NCBI RefSeq assembly: GCF_000004195.4
Contig: NC_030679.2
Span: forward strand, 36,135,712-36,199,711
Source: Xenopus tropicalis
Taxonomy: Eukaryota > Chordata > Amphibia > Anura > Pipidae
Reading direction: 5' to 3'
Length of the DNA: 64,000 bases
Part shown: positions 32,395 through 44,270 of the stretch, piece after piece
How the letters are laid out: every line of letters begins with the position of its first letter
Numbering within the stretch: position 1 is the stretch's first letter
Position numbers and translations under genes: made by a program
Notes under the pieces: model-generated
The model's input: only the letters and a program-made list of their open reading frames with translations
Told to the model about the DNA's origin: nothing
Database searches by the model: none

Positions 32395-33240
32395 TGGGTG
32401 CAGGCCCGCCATCAGGGGGGAGAGGGGGTACAGTTGTGCCAGGTCCTGTGAAATCTTCTTTCGTAAAGGAGGTCAGGTCGTGTCACAAACGTTATGCAAC
32501 TCCAAAAGTTATGCAATTTACGTAACGTTCACAAGAACTGCTTAGAAAACGACGTAACTTGCCTAAAAATGTAAGTAACTAGCATATCAAGCAAAAGACA
32601 GTGCAGGGCAGCTTTGCAGGGTCAAACTCCACTGACCAACTACGAATTAAAAAACTTAAGGTAAATTCCACTGCCCCCAATGAACTGACTCATTAGCAAA
32701 TTAATTAATCATTTTAACTATTTATTTGAACTTCTTAATATAGATTAACATCAGATGTTTATATTGGGATCTATTAACTGAATTATATTAGGGTCTTCTA
32801 CATAAACATTGTAGCAGTGAGACGGACTGGTATTGGGCCCCATAGCAACATCATTGGGCCCCTAAGCTTACAAAATGTATGTAACTTATGCAAAAACTTA
32901 CGTTATTTTCAAATAAACTTTCATAACTTACATATAAACTCCACTGACCCCCCAATTAAAATACTGACCTATTACCACAATAATTATTTATGAACTACTG
33001 CAGACAGAGCAGGGGCAGGTAGGTGGGAAGGGGTTAAACTTAGGGCAAACTCCACTGACCCACTATAAACTGAATGAATTATTAGCATATTAATCAGCTG
33101 TTTATATAACAGACACACAAGGGGGCATGGCCAAAAATGTGGTATTGCGTGCTTGTGTTTATGGGGGGGTTGTGAGGGCCCCAAAGTTTCTGATGGTAGC
33201 CCTGGCTGGGCGTCCTATACATCCATTGCAGTTGTTAACA
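32395..33240. repeat. Diverged repeat cluster with AACTCCACTGACC motif
   Basis: CAAACTCCACTGACCAACTA (32,622), TAAACTCCACTGACCCCCC (32,936) and CAAACTCCACTGACCCACT (33,046) head related stretches that go on to GAATGAATTATTAGCATATT or close variants. GGGCCC-rich remnants flank them (32,400; 32,836; 33,176). Confidence 0.5.
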
Positions 33241-33692
33241 TAATCCTTATAGATATTACAGTTACACCTTTCGCAGCTACCCCATGTATCAGTATGTATC
33301 ATACCAATATTACTCAGCAACAAGATATTAGATGAAAATGAGACGGAAATGCAGCAAATAGGAAGTTGCGGTTACAGAGAGGTGTATGCCGGGCAGGGAG
33401 GGGCTGCACATTTGTGTGAGAATGCCGTAGTCTGAGTTATGAAGCTGTACATAGAATAACATTTAACCAAAACATGCATTTTATAGGGAATATATCAATT
33501 CTGACATGTACAATACCCGTAAGGTCTCATTTACAAATGCAAAGATGCCCACAGATTAACCTTATTTTTAGTGGAGAATATCACTCTAATAGCAGTGCCA
33601 CAACGAATATGCCTCCAATGGAGCAAATTTAGCCTTTGGATTGTGCACAAGTTCCAACCCTAACCCTAATACCCTGCCTCTCACTTTGCACT
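33241..33692. other. Gene-free stretch
   Basis: Nothing recognised. Confidence 0.45.
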
Positions 33693-34020
33693 TTAAAGAG
33701 GTGGTTCACCTTGAAGCTAACTTGAAGCAACTTTTCAATTGGTCTTCTTACTGTTTTTAAATTATTTGCCCCTTTCTTCTTACTCTTTCCAGAAGGAGGG
33801 TTAATGACCCCACCAGCCAAAATGTATTGCTCTGTGAGGCTACAATGTTATTGTTATTGTTACTTTTTATTCCTTCAGTCCCTCACCTATTCATATTCTA
33901 GTGTCTCATTCAAACTACTGCAAAGCTGCTGGATAAAAAAATCACGGAAAATAAAATCTGAAGACCGGTTGCAAACTGTCTCAGAATATCAAACTCTACA
34001 TCATACTAAAAGTTAATTAA
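33693..34020. mobile_element. GGTGGTTCACCTT-family MITE on TTAA
   Basis: Starts TTAAAGAGGTGGTTCACCTT and ends CATCATACTAAAAGTTAATT; interior TTTTCAATTGGTCTTCTTAC and GCTCTGTGAGGCTACAATG. Its middle third is deleted relative to the fuller pattern at 53,030-53,275. Confidence 0.7.
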
Positions 34021-35198
34021 AACTTAGATTAGATTTTTTGTGTTTCTACCATCCCTGGTTGAAGCCTGGCAGCTCTGAGTAAGAATGCACTGTCCAGGCC
34101 TATACTGAGACTGACAATCTCTGGATTCTGGAATATGGCAGAGGGTCTGCTGTAAGACACTAACCATTTATTGGACTGGTTAGGGGATATTTAGGCCTCT
34201 GTGTATTTGAAATGCCAGATTCTATTTTTAATCTCAGTCAGGGCGTAATTTTTCCAGAAGATCCTAAACCTCAGTTACAGAGTTCCACCAGCCAGCCCCT
34301 AAAATGTTAGGGAATGGTGTCCCCTATGGGTGCCAGCGGGAGCCATATCCACACTTTCAGGGCTTTGCTTGCCCTATAAGTGAGGGGGGTTAATTAACGT
34401 CTATAAAGACAAAGGAGGAGCATGCAATATACTTTCTGGATGCTGACTCAGCAATCAATGTGACCATACACGGGCAGACATATCTGGGCAAAAATTGACC
34501 AGTTGTCTATTGGGCAGGTTTAATTTTCCCATCAGATCAGGGATGGCATTGGATCATTTATGTGGTCCACACTCTGACTGCTTCTATTCCCTTCACTGTA
34601 ATCCAATTGTTGTATTTCAATGAAGGGGATGGTGGGATGTTTGGTGACCCTGCCATTAATGAGAGAACTGACAGAATGTATTACACGGGTTGTTTTTAAC
34701 CCTTCAGTTTTATCATACTATTATGAATGCAGTCTTAGCTGATGTTATTGGGCTTCCAAATACTGTTCTTTTGGCTCAGAATGAATTTATGAATTAAAAT
34801 AATGTTCAGGGCTGAAAAGAAATGAATATACCACCTATGCAGTCTACATTATATGAGTTTAAACTTGCAACATTAAAATGAGAATGCCTTTGAGACACGT
34901 ATTGTGCAATGATGCAGCATAACCTGACATCTATCGTGTCAGAATAATGCAGTCAAAATATGTTTCAACAGATATAGTCTGCTCTTACTCACTACAAAAT
35001 GATAGGTGTTTCTGGCCAAGTTCCTGGTGAGCTGAATTTATTTAGATCAGTGCCTGTTCCTTATGATGAATTATGTTTCTGTTGAACATAACCTGTTTAC
35101 TGATTTACATAGACGTATGTCTTGATCATTACAGTAGCTGTGTCCCCTGATATTAGGTCATTTTAATGGCTTGGGCTTGGCCCAGCCTTCCCCTAGCC
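34021..35198. other. Gene-free stretch with half a MITE
   Basis: From 34,459 GTGACCATACACGGGCAGAC begins a left half of the GGTGGCCATACAC family; no matching right end. Otherwise nothing recognised. Confidence 0.45.
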
Positions 35199-35478
35199 CA
35201 GTGATCGACAACCAGTGGCTCACTAGCAACATGTTGCTTACCAAGCCTTTGGATGTTGCTCCCAGTGGCCTCAAAGCAGGTGCTTATTTTTGAATTTCTG
35301 GTTATGAGGCAAGTTTTGATTGCATAAAAACCCAGTGTAATTGCCAAAACAGAGCCCGCTGTAGGCTGCCAGTCAACATAGGGGCTATTAAATAGCCAAT
35401 TATAGCTGTTATTGGTACCTCCAGGAAACTTTTTCTATTTGAATGTGGCTGACAGGTATAAAAGGTTGGGGATCCCTG
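35199..35478 (+). mobile_element. hAT-like MITE
   Basis: CAGTGATCGACAACC at the left and GGTTGGGGATCCCTG at the right are inverted repeats. Flanks CCCTAGCC and CCCCTGCC agree at 6 of 8 positions, compatible with a decayed 8-bp duplication. Truncated sister at 20,170-20,440. Confidence 0.7.
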
Positions 35479-36144
35479 CCCCTGCCCCTTACTCCATACT
35501 GTAGGGCCTAGCAGGTACAGGATGTTAGCTCTAAGGATGGGTTTGATTGTCTAGGTAATTCTGTGGGGCATACAAGAAGTAGAAGCAAAACTCACTCATA
35601 AAAGATATTCATGGGCAGCATCTAAGAAGCAAGGTGATTATGGAAGCACAACTGTAGGAAAGTGAGGAGAGGATGCCTTGACGGGAGATTTTATTTGGTG
35701 CCAGCGGCGATAGCCGAAGAGGCTTTAAAAGTCCCAGATGCCATTTAAGTTCAGAGTCCATCCAAGTTCAGACCTGGAACTCCATTTGTAATCAAAGGGA
35801 TAGGTAAGTCCCTGAAAGGCTGCCAGAACCACACAATTGAGAGTGCTAATCACATGCTGTTGCTTGTCAACTCCGGAATGGTAACCTGGGCAGACCTGTC
35901 ACCTCAGAATCAGTAAATAATATTGACACCAGTGTGAAGTGTAATAAACAGGTCTAAGCAGCTGCTACCTTATCCCAAAGGAAATATAGTGCCGCCTGTT
36001 TAACAATAAAAGTTCTTGGGCTGGAACGCTGTGCATGTGACTTAAGTTAGCCAGTCAGTTTGCATTACAGTAACTGTCCCTGTGTGCATTATAAGTGTGC
36101 ATCATGTTACTGTTGTACAACAAAAGATTTTTCACCACCACAAC
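35479..36144. other. Gene-free stretch
   Basis: Nothing recognised. Confidence 0.45.
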
Positions 36145-36330
36145 CTTAGCTCCTTCAATCCTTTTACCTGGTGCACAGCCCAGGGAGTTGGCACTTCCAA
36201 AAACAGTCCAGCAAAAATTCAACTGGCTTGTAATGCAAGCCCCTGCATGTTTATTCAAGCAAAAACAGCAATGCTTCGGGGGCATACCCCTTCATCAGGC
36301 ATTGCGATCCTCAAGTCGGCAGTCTTTGGT
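36145..36330. repeat. Dispersed repeat fragment (CCTTCATCAGGC type)
   Basis: CTGCATGTTTATTCAAGCA then GCTTCGGGGGCATACCCCTT and CATCAGGCATTG form a motif I know as interspersed in amphibian and fish DNA; class not assigned. Two overlapping 86-codon frames here are of repeat origin. Confidence 0.45.
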
Positions 36331-37180
36331 AAAATTTCATGACATAGGAATTTAAAGTGGAAATGAAGAACAGACCCAGCAAATCATTCCAATGTAAAAA
36401 AGTAATTTTTTTTAAATGACTGGCTGTGTAAGTGGGCCGCTCATACAAAAAAGTTTTAAGGATGGGGTTACAGGGGTAGGGGAAGGGGTTAAAGGCTTAA
36501 AGTGGTTCAAAAGGAAGTTTTGGTCCTTTTCCAGTAGTTCTGGTATCAGGGTGTGCTCAGTTGGTTTCTTGGACCAGCTGTTGGGTAGGGAGGATGAATG
36601 CTTACCATAGTAGTCCCCTGCTCAGGAGCGCTGATGCCATGAAGCAAGTTGAGAAATAGAACCCCTTAAGTTACCAAGGGCGCCAAAAAGCTCCTGGCAA
36701 CGTCAAGACCATAAATTTGGGGTCGGGGTTTAGAAATGCGCGCCCCCTGATGCATCCTCTAAGCTGCCTCAGGGTGGCACTAGCTACAAAAACACCCCTT
36801 GCCCCGCTTAATTTAGTTCAATTCAGAGCCTTTTGGCGTTGTGGTTCTGGGAAGTAGGGGTTTGGACTGGGCCTCAGCATGATTTTGCTTACCCAATACA
36901 GCATAGCTGTGCTGGTGACCTCCAAGGGTGGCAGCTCCAGTGTTTCCACTACAGCCTGCATCAATAAACACAGTAGACTTTTGCTGAAAGAATTATGCTG
37001 ACCTAATTTTGATGGAAATTACACAATTACGTCCCATCTGCATAAAAAAAAGTGAGTTTGTGTGTGTTTTGCCACTTCGGTCACAATTGCAACTGACCCA
37101 ACTCCCCCTCATGCCCACAATTAAGCTGAAATCATGGCTCTTGGCATCCACAATTGCATTTTGCCAACAGCACTTGCTGT
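36331..37180. other. Gene-free stretch
   Basis: Nothing recognised. Confidence 0.45.
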
Positions 37181-37261
37181 TAGTGTCAGACTGGGGTGCC
37201 CAGGGTCTACCTCAAGGGCCCCGCACCCCATTTGCAAACTGCTTCATTGCCCAGTCTGACG
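37181..37261. repeat. Short inverted repeat, GTCAGACTGGG ends
   Basis: GTGTCAGACTGGGG at the left and GCCCAGTCTGACGC at the right are inverted repeats enclosing GGGCCC-rich DNA; 81 bp. Confidence 0.6.
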
Positions 37262-37489
37262 CTTTTTGTCATTAGTTTTCCTTTACATGTTTATCTTCAA
37301 GATAGAATAGAATCCACTGCAGCAGCTTGGAGAGTTGGAATGGTTAGTAGCAAAGTTGTATGAAAAATCTTTCATTGCTTCTTTGAAAAAAATGACACTT
37401 TGTCTAATGGAACTTACCTTTGTCTTACTAAAATATGAATAAATATATTATTTTTTTTCAACTTGCGTTATTTGCCTTTTGTTTGCGTA

Positions 37490-37660
37490 TTTCACCCCCC
37501 CCCCCCAAAAAAAAATGCCAAATGCACTGGAGGCAATGGGCATTTTTCCTTGCATTGGAGTAATTTTTCTGGCACCGACTGCAGTTCAATCAGTGTTTTT
37601 TCTCCACTTTTTTTTTTTTTGCACCAAATGTATTGGAGTTAATGGGGTTTTTTTTTCCAA
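37490..37660. repeat. Low-complexity C, A and T runs
   Basis: 12-C run, then a 9-A run, T runs at about 37,610-37,621 and 37,648, with ATGCACTGGAGGCAATGGG and ATGTATTGGAGTTAATGGGG as a diverged direct repeat. Confidence 0.6.
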
Positions 37661-37680
37661 CAGCCCAGTTAACCTCAGTA

Positions 37681-40580
37681 CCATAATCTCAATTTACCCC
37701 CTCCACAGAAATTCATAAAGTGTCACAGCATGTAGTGCTATTTGGGGTATGGCTGGGATGGAATGGGGGTGTGGCTTATGGTAGAGTAGGCATGGGAAAG
37801 ATGCACTCAGACTGAAGGGATCTGGGCTGCATCTCTGTGCAACTATTTTAAAATGTGCACATAACCTACAGTTAGAGGGACCAGTACTGGCAGGTGCACA
37901 ATTTGCTCCACCTGCAATAACACAGTGTATCTAATAATAATTTTGCACTTACTGGTGTTACTGCAGTTAGACATGGCAATAATACCATCTACATATACAA
38001 AACAGAAATACACAACACTATTTCTAAAAAAAATGCCACACTAAGCACAACTAAGAGATCACCCTTACCAGCTTAGCTCCCTCTGCACTTCCATTTCTGA
38101 TGTTTCCATGGTACGTCCATGTTTTATGATACAAGGTGCAAATGGACATTTAATGAACTAACACCATTACTGAAACCCAGTAGCACAGGACACTAAAACG
38201 TTTCTGAAAAGCAGAGTGACATTTTTAGTATATAGTAGAATGTCCTATTCTTAGCAGATTTAAATTGTTTGTAGTAATTGAATATTTACCTTTCACTGTT
38301 TCTTTCCAGTTTTAAGTGTAATGGCCAGCTTAGGGCTCAAACTAGCTACTTCCTATTGCCATGTCAATCTAGCACTGCTCCCTTCAAAGTTGGGACACAC
38401 CAGCAAAAAAACAATTGAGATGAATACTTACACCCCAGTGAAATCACCTAAAAAGCTCACAGAGTGAACACGTGGATCTGGTTTTGGAGCAAAATAAGAG
38501 GCCTCCTTACCCCCACCCTATATATAAAGGTGGCAAAATGGCTAATAAATAATAGCAAACAATTATGTGTTAAGTTTATTATATCCTGCTATGCCCAAAG
38601 CAAAAGTTGACCGCTTTATACAGGCTAATTACCTATACTATTCACTATCGAGAATACACAGTTTGCGGATTTTATCTTATGTATTTCTGCTACTCAGCAC
38701 ATTCTGCACAGCTAATCCCAGCTACATATTGAATCCATATTCTGCATGGCTAATTAGCAAGTAATTCAAGTGCATTTTGCAGACTGAACAGATTTATGTG
38801 CAGCTATGCTGCATATGTCAAAATCAATTGATAATTAGCCATTCAGGATGTGAGGTAGCAAACATATTCCCCATATTTATTGGCATATTAACCTCCGCAC
38901 CAGACCAGGTGTAAACTTTGCACCCAGACCGCCACTTATCTCCTGGATGCGCACCAGCACTCACACTGTACCATTCTTCTTCACCCCCTGCCTCTCAGTT
39001 GTTATGCCATTGCCCATACTCCTGGTATTAACTGCTTAAGTTGAATACTTTTTATACAATGAGATCTTTAGGGTTGCTGCATTCACAAGAGTGTGCAGAC
39101 AGGGCAAATTTCAGAGTAAAAATATCAGATGTATATGTGTGCACTCACAGGTGGATGCCATGCCATGACAAGATTAGCAGCCAATCAGTATTATCTACCC
39201 CTGGCATGATACAAGCCATTCTATGGCCGCCTATCAAGTTTACAGCTGATAGCTTTCATCCCTGGTTATTGCCTGTAACCCAAATAGGACTATGGCACAT
39301 GATCCCTGTGATTTCTTCAGTAAAAACCGAGGTGGTTAAAATTTCCTCCGCTGCCTGTCACCAAATTCTTGAGAGTGCTCTGCTATGATGCATGCTGATG
39401 GTAACAGACATCCTCCTTATTGATTAAAAGCCACAAAGTTTGTGTGCCCAGGAAATGACACCCGCTTATGTGTTTAAAATGTAGCAGACTGCATCTTTTA
39501 TTACATAAGGATCGGTGCAAGCACTTATACCACAATATGCTGGGCAGGAGAGAGGGGTACCCGATTTGTAATTTTTTAAGACATTTTGAAAAGTGTTGCT
39601 GTTGGCTCTGCTTTTTTTTGTCCTACTGAGATTAGGATTGGCAGCACCAGATTTATCATTCTGTCCAGTCTAGGAATAATGTCTATACTACAGGTAAATG
39701 CTAAAAAAGGATATTTTTGCAATGTGAATTAATCAGAGTAATAAAGGGATTTCATTTTCAGAAGACAAGATGCTATTGGCTGGTTTGTGCGTCTGTTATC
39801 GGCTAAAGTGCCCTACAATGATTTTTTAGTAGATCACCGACACAAGCACAAATTACGTGCCATAGGGAAAAAACACATACACAGGTCTACAAGTTGCACA
39901 GAATGATTTATTTCCAGTAAAATTTTCCACTTCCGGGAACTCTCTTGTTGCTATTATTATTTATTCTAATTACCCAGGCACTTGGGAGACTTCCATTAGG
40001 ACGGTCATTCATTTGTTTTAAAATGGCCGGAAATAAAATGCTTTTGCTAAATGCCAAACATGGACGTTAGAGTCAAAAAGGACAGCAGATAATGGTATCC
40101 AGCACAGACTGTAGCTCGGGCAGGGCCCTAGCACTACGGTTTAATCAAAAACAGTTCTGGCCTCTTTAACTGTCTCTAGCTGAAATATTCTCATTTGTTG
40201 TCAATTATGTTGTGCATAATGCACAATTAAGCTCAAGAAAATAGGGAAATTCAAGAATATAAGATCAAGAGAATAAAAGTGTTGCTGTTTTTCACTGCAG
40301 TCTGCCAAAGATGATTGCACCTGCCATTTCCTGCTAGATAAGGATTTCCTGCGTTATGTTTCATTCTCTGCGTTTCCATTTACATCACGTAACAAGCTTT
40401 TTTTTCTAGACAAAGATATGGCTGTAGGGGTCATTTATGAGTTCCAGGACAGTGTGCAAAGTTAAAACACATTGCATGATATGCCATTGGCACACTGCCA
40501 TCTTGCCTTGCAGAAGTGCTGCAGGTCTCTGTGATCTGTTTCAGACCAGCAGCTGCCTCAAAGAATATAGCACTGACTGC
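37681..40580. other. Longest stretch without recognised repeats
   Basis: About 2.9 kb in which I see no transposon terminus, tandem array or exon. Contains homeodomain-type TAATTA and GCTAATTAG words near 38,625-38,760 and an ETS-type CACTTCCGGGAA at 39,929. Open frames (65 and 115 codons) lack recognisable domains. Confidence 0.45.
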
Positions 40581-40582
40581 CC

Positions 40583-41148
40583 TAAGGTGGCCATACACTC
40601 TGCGATGTGCTGGTTTGGCAAGGTCGACAAATGAGCTCACGGGCATAATACCCCATTCCAGCCATGCATCTTTGCACCTGAGTTTGAAGATATGACTGCT
40701 GCTTACTAAAAGATACTGTTTTAAATGACCCCGACAAAAGATACAGATATCTGCATGGACCCGCAGTGTTACTGGCGTTGCAATGTTTTTTAGAGTGCAT
40801 TAAAAGGCTATCACTTCACAAAGCTGCATCAGTTGTTTACTCGTCTCATGGTTTGAGGTGAAAATCGATTAACCTTAACCTTTATTGGAATCTGTGCACT
40901 GTACCATATTTTCAATTTCACTATCATTGTTGCAACTGGGATTCCCTTTTGAGGCACTGCATTCTGTGCAAAAACCGCCTTCTTAAAACACAGAACAAAG
41001 CTGGTTCCAGCATCTTTCCTGTTTAGCACATACTTAGTACATTGTACTGTACTCAGTGTTTGCAATGGGCAATTCACCCTCCACCCTCCATTCCTCATTT
41101 CCTGGGGAGCTCTTAAAATCTGGGCATGAAAAGCAGATATTTTATGTT
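40583..41148. other. MITE-like start then unremarkable DNA
   Basis: CTAAGGTGGCCATACACTC (40,581) is a terminus of the GGTGGCCATACAC family without a clear right end. Remaining sequence not recognised. Confidence 0.4.
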
Positions 41149-41599
41149 TTAAAGGAGAAAGAAAGGTAAAAACTAAGTAAGCTTTATCAGAAAGGTCTAT
41201 GTAAATACAGCCATAAGCACTTACAGTAATGCTGCACTGAGTCCTCTATCAAAAGAAACACAGGATTTCTTGTCTCTTTTTTTGTAAACATGATGTTCCA
41301 GTGTCTGACTTCCTTGCTCAGAAACAGCCTTAATTCCTGGGGCCAGAGTCTGTGCAGTTCTCTCCTCTCTCCTGCTTCCCCTCCCTTAGGAATGTGTGAT
41401 CTCAGCTATAAGGGCTAGAGCTGCAGGAAGGAAGCCATTTAAAATGGCAGCTGCTCTCTTCAGCAACAGAGAAAGCTTCTAAAGCTGTTTACTCAGGTAA
41501 GGTAGTGGTTTCTGCAGAATAAATATAGCATTATAGGTGGCTCTAATGTGGCAAATCTATTGGCAGTAAAATGCCAAAAAGACTTTCCTTCTCCTTTAA
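41149..41599. mobile_element. T2-type MITE on TTAA
   Basis: TTAAAGGAGAAAGAAAGGTA at the left and GACTTTCCTTCTCCTTTAA at the right; 451 bp. The terminal nine bases fit TTAAAGGRR and the ends coincide with TTAA. Confidence 0.85.
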
Positions 41600-41765
41600 G
41601 GTTTTGTTGCACCCCTGATGTGCATTTGCAATACCCTCAACATTGTCCATATACGTTCTAACTCTGGGACAGACTTTGCGCAGACAGAAGTAGAAATTTT
41701 CTGCAGAGTACAGCAATCAACCCCCTGCTGGACAGCATCTTTTAAATAATAAAGAAAGGCCAATA

Positions 41766-41821
41766 TTAAAGGGTATTTCCAGCTTGTACTGTACATATGC
41801 ATTTTACAAATACCCCTTTAA
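41766..41821. repeat. 56-bp TTAA hairpin
   Basis: TTAAAGGGTATTT and AAATACCCCTTTAA face each other 56 bp end to end. Either a minimal T2 derivative or a chance hairpin. Confidence 0.45.
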
Positions 41822-42287
41822 TAACTTGTGAAAGAAAAATAATCCCCTGGATTTCCATAATAGCAATAATTCTGGTACCATATATCATGGGAAGTCCAGG
41901 AAGAGCTGTGGTAGAAGCCTTTTACCTTTTGGAGCCTATGATATGTAAAGACTTGTCAGTTAATTTGCTTTACCCTGAATCCTGGAGAACTGGGTTATGT
42001 TCTCCACTCCCACTAAGTGAATGGAGTTTCTTCTGTTCGGTGTACTGCATTTACAACATACCACCGCCACTGGGTCCTTCTGCATGCTGGCATGTTGCAG
42101 GGTCTCAGCCAGTTGTCATGATTTGTGTGCATTCTGTGCATGGAATTTTGAGGAAGCCCAAAGGCTCAAACAATTATAAAGGAAACCCACTTAGGTTCGC
42201 TAATTTATACTGGGTTCAAATGAAAAAATCTTGGTTATTTCCAGTAGGTTGTGTGCCCTAAGTGAAAAAGCACCTGCATTAGGCAGA
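41822..42287. other. Open stretch without recognised gene
   Basis: A 154-codon plus-strand frame (41,797-42,261) starts MHFTNTPLIT and is rich in Trp, Cys and Pro. No domain, signal or splice context persuades me that it is a gene; its start overlaps the TTAA hairpin. Confidence 0.4.
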
Positions 42288-42358
42288 GCTACTGGCCTAA
42301 TGCCAATGGCATCAGCATTTGAATAAGAAGACTGAGGGTTCAAGTCCCTTCACAGTTG
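42288..42358 (+). pseudogene. tRNA-Arg-like pseudogene 1
   Basis: TGGCCTAATGCCAATGGC resembles the A-box/D-arm of tRNA-Arg(TCG), and GAGGGTTCAAGTCCCTT (42,334-42,350) is a good T-arm with B box GGTTCAAGTCC. The anticodon loop reads ATTTGAA, not a valid arginine loop, and the D-loop has a small insertion. Weak acceptor pairing. A tRNA-derived SINE head is an alternative. Same strand as the second copy 0.67 kb downstream. Confidence 0.5.
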
Positions 42359-42960
42359 CTTTAGCATTCTGTGTATGCATAGGGATGGTGTTCTTCTATG
42401 ACACCAAAAGGAAGGTGATTGTGAAGGAAAAGAAAGCCCATAGAGAGCTTAGGTTCTTGTCAAGCCTCAGCCTTCCAAGCTTATCTTTGAAGCCCAGGGT
42501 CAAATGAATGCTGGGAAAAGTCACACTGCAAGAAAGGACAGCATGTCACATGTCAAACCAACATTGCTCTTGTAAGCCGGACTGCTAGTTCTTGGCAAAC
42601 CACTCCATCTTTGGCTTGGTATTTTGGACAGCTATCCTGACAGAAGGCAATGTCCTCTTAGGAATCGCAGCCATGTAGAAACTTTTTTCCTGGTAATATA
42701 CAGAACGAGTAAGCGAGACATCACAAGCAGAGGCAAACTCTGCTTAAACAGGTCCCCTGCAATAAACATCCCAGAGGTTAAAATGTGATTGAATAGAATA
42801 CAGTAAAGTGTGAAAATACACAGAAAGACATTTTGTTCTGGTCCTCTTTAGTAGTAAAGAATGTCACAATTTGACTTTACAGCCAAACATATAATATGTG
42901 CTGCAATGCGTGAGCGCACGTTAGTATATCACACTACTAAACAATACCAAATTGTAGGGT
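42359..42960. other. Gene-free stretch between tRNA-like sequences
   Basis: AAGCTTATCTTTGAAGC (42,477) echoes AGGCTTATCTTAGGAC found just 3' of the second tRNA-like sequence, a hint that both carry related 3' flanks. Nothing else recognised. Confidence 0.4.
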
Positions 42961-43033
42961 GACTGTGTGGCTTTATGGATAAGGCACCTGGCTTCAGATC
43001 ATAAGGTTAAGGGATCAAGTCCCCTTCTAAGGC
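42961..43033 (+). pseudogene. tRNA-Arg-like pseudogene 2, anticodon TCA
   Basis: 73 nt laid out like tRNA-Arg(TCG): GTGTGGCTTTATGGATAAGG (D-arm region), loop CTTCAGA with anticodon TCA at 42,994-42,996, and AAGGGATCAAGTCCCCT (T-arm). The arm order and spacing are those of a tRNA, but the acceptor stem (GACTGTG against TCTAAGG) hardly pairs and the anticodon stem is broken, so it is most likely dead. TCA in place of TCG is one C-to-T change on the complementary strand, as expected from CpG decay. Confidence 0.55.
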
Positions 43034-43164
43034 TTATCTTAGGACATAGTTGTGGCAATGCAATCAACTTTTGAGCTAAAAACTATGAGAATCCCACTAG
43101 GTGTTTAGGGGTGAGAGTTCCTATTTCCCCCCATTGCAGTTGTTTGGCACAACTAAATCTACTA

Positions 43165-43492
43165 CAGGTATGGGATCCCTTATCTGAAAACCCATTATCC
43201 AGAAAGTTCTGAATTACGGAAAGGCCATCTCCCAACTCCTATTATAAGAAAATAATTCTAATTTTTAAAAAGGATTTCCTTCTTCTCTGTATTAATAAAC
43301 CAGTACCTTGTACTTGATCCCAACTAAGATATAATTAATCCTTATTGGAGGCAAAACAAGCCTATTGGGTTTATTCAATATTTAAACGATTTTTAGCAGA
43401 CTTAAGTTATGGAGATCCATATTACGGAAAGATCCCTTATCCGAAAAACCCTGGTTCCCGAGCATTCTGGATAACAGGTCCCATACCTGTAC
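43165..43492 (+). mobile_element. Family-R repeat, full length
   Basis: ACAGGTATGGGATCCCTTAT at the left, GGATAACAGGTCCCATACCT at the right; internal AACCAGTACCTTGTACTTGA and CCTATTGGGTTTATTCAAT. Well preserved. Confidence 0.85.
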
Positions 43493-43904
43493 TACTTATA
43501 AGGAGAATAGGCAGCAGTTTTGCCTAATAGCCAATCACGTTAAACAAGAAAGAATATGGGATGCTGGCAAGGGTAGCAATAGCAAGTTTTTCTGCAGGAT
43601 TGGTATACTATAAGAACATTAAGGGGCAGAATTATCATCTTGGTAATAATTTTGCAGCCTTTCAATTACAGTTACATTACCTGGAGGTCTAGAATCTGAA
43701 TTTCTCTTCTCTCTTTTCTACCTTTGGGAAGATATACTCTGCGTTATCTTGTGAAAGCATATTGGTTTTGTCAGAAGGTATTTATGTGCCTTACACTACA
43801 CACATAACACTGCCTTTAAGCAAAAATTAAAGGCTTTAACCTCCACTTAAGATGTGGTTCAAGTGCTACCACCTTTTACACTTTGCAAGCATACTTAGAG
43901 GAGG

Positions 43905-44270
43905 TTAAAGGAGAAGGAAAGGCAAGGTCACTTGGGGGTGCCAAAATGTTAGGCACCCCCAAGTGACTTAAATCGCCTACCTTTTACCCCGGCTGGTGCT
44001 AGAGAACAGCACCAGCCTGGGGTAGCTGCAGCGCTTCCTTCTTCGCTTGCGCAGTAGAGTGAAAAAGCTTTAACAGAGAAGTCGGCTTTTCACTCTAATG
44101 CGCATGCGCCGGCCCAGGGATTTTGCCGCGGAAGAAGGAAGCACTCGCTACAGTTACCCCGGGCTGGTGCTGTTTTCTCCTAACAGGGGCACCAGCCCGG
44201 GGTACAAGGTAAGCGATTAAGCCTAACATTTTGGCACCCCCAAGTGACTTAGCCTTTCCTTGTCCTTTAA
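43905..44270. mobile_element. T2-type MITE with long arms
   Basis: TTAAAGGAGAAGGAAAGGCA at the left and CCTTTCCTTGTCCTTTAA at the right. Internal arms CACTTGGGGGTGCCAAAATG / CATTTTGGCACCCCCAAGTG and CCGGCTGGTGCTAGAGAAC with a GCACCAGCCCGGGG partner pair, so the element folds almost end to end. Strong candidate for a recently mobile, non-autonomous Kolobok-type element. Confidence 0.9.

Noticed and set aside
41797..42261. 154-codon open frame
   Set aside because: No recognisable domain, no splice or promoter context, start overlaps a TTAA hairpin; length is compatible with chance.
42961..43033. Functional UGA-suppressor or selenocysteine tRNA
   Set aside because: Acceptor and anticodon stems do not pair, and the arm lengths are of the arginine type, without the long variable arm of tRNA-Sec.
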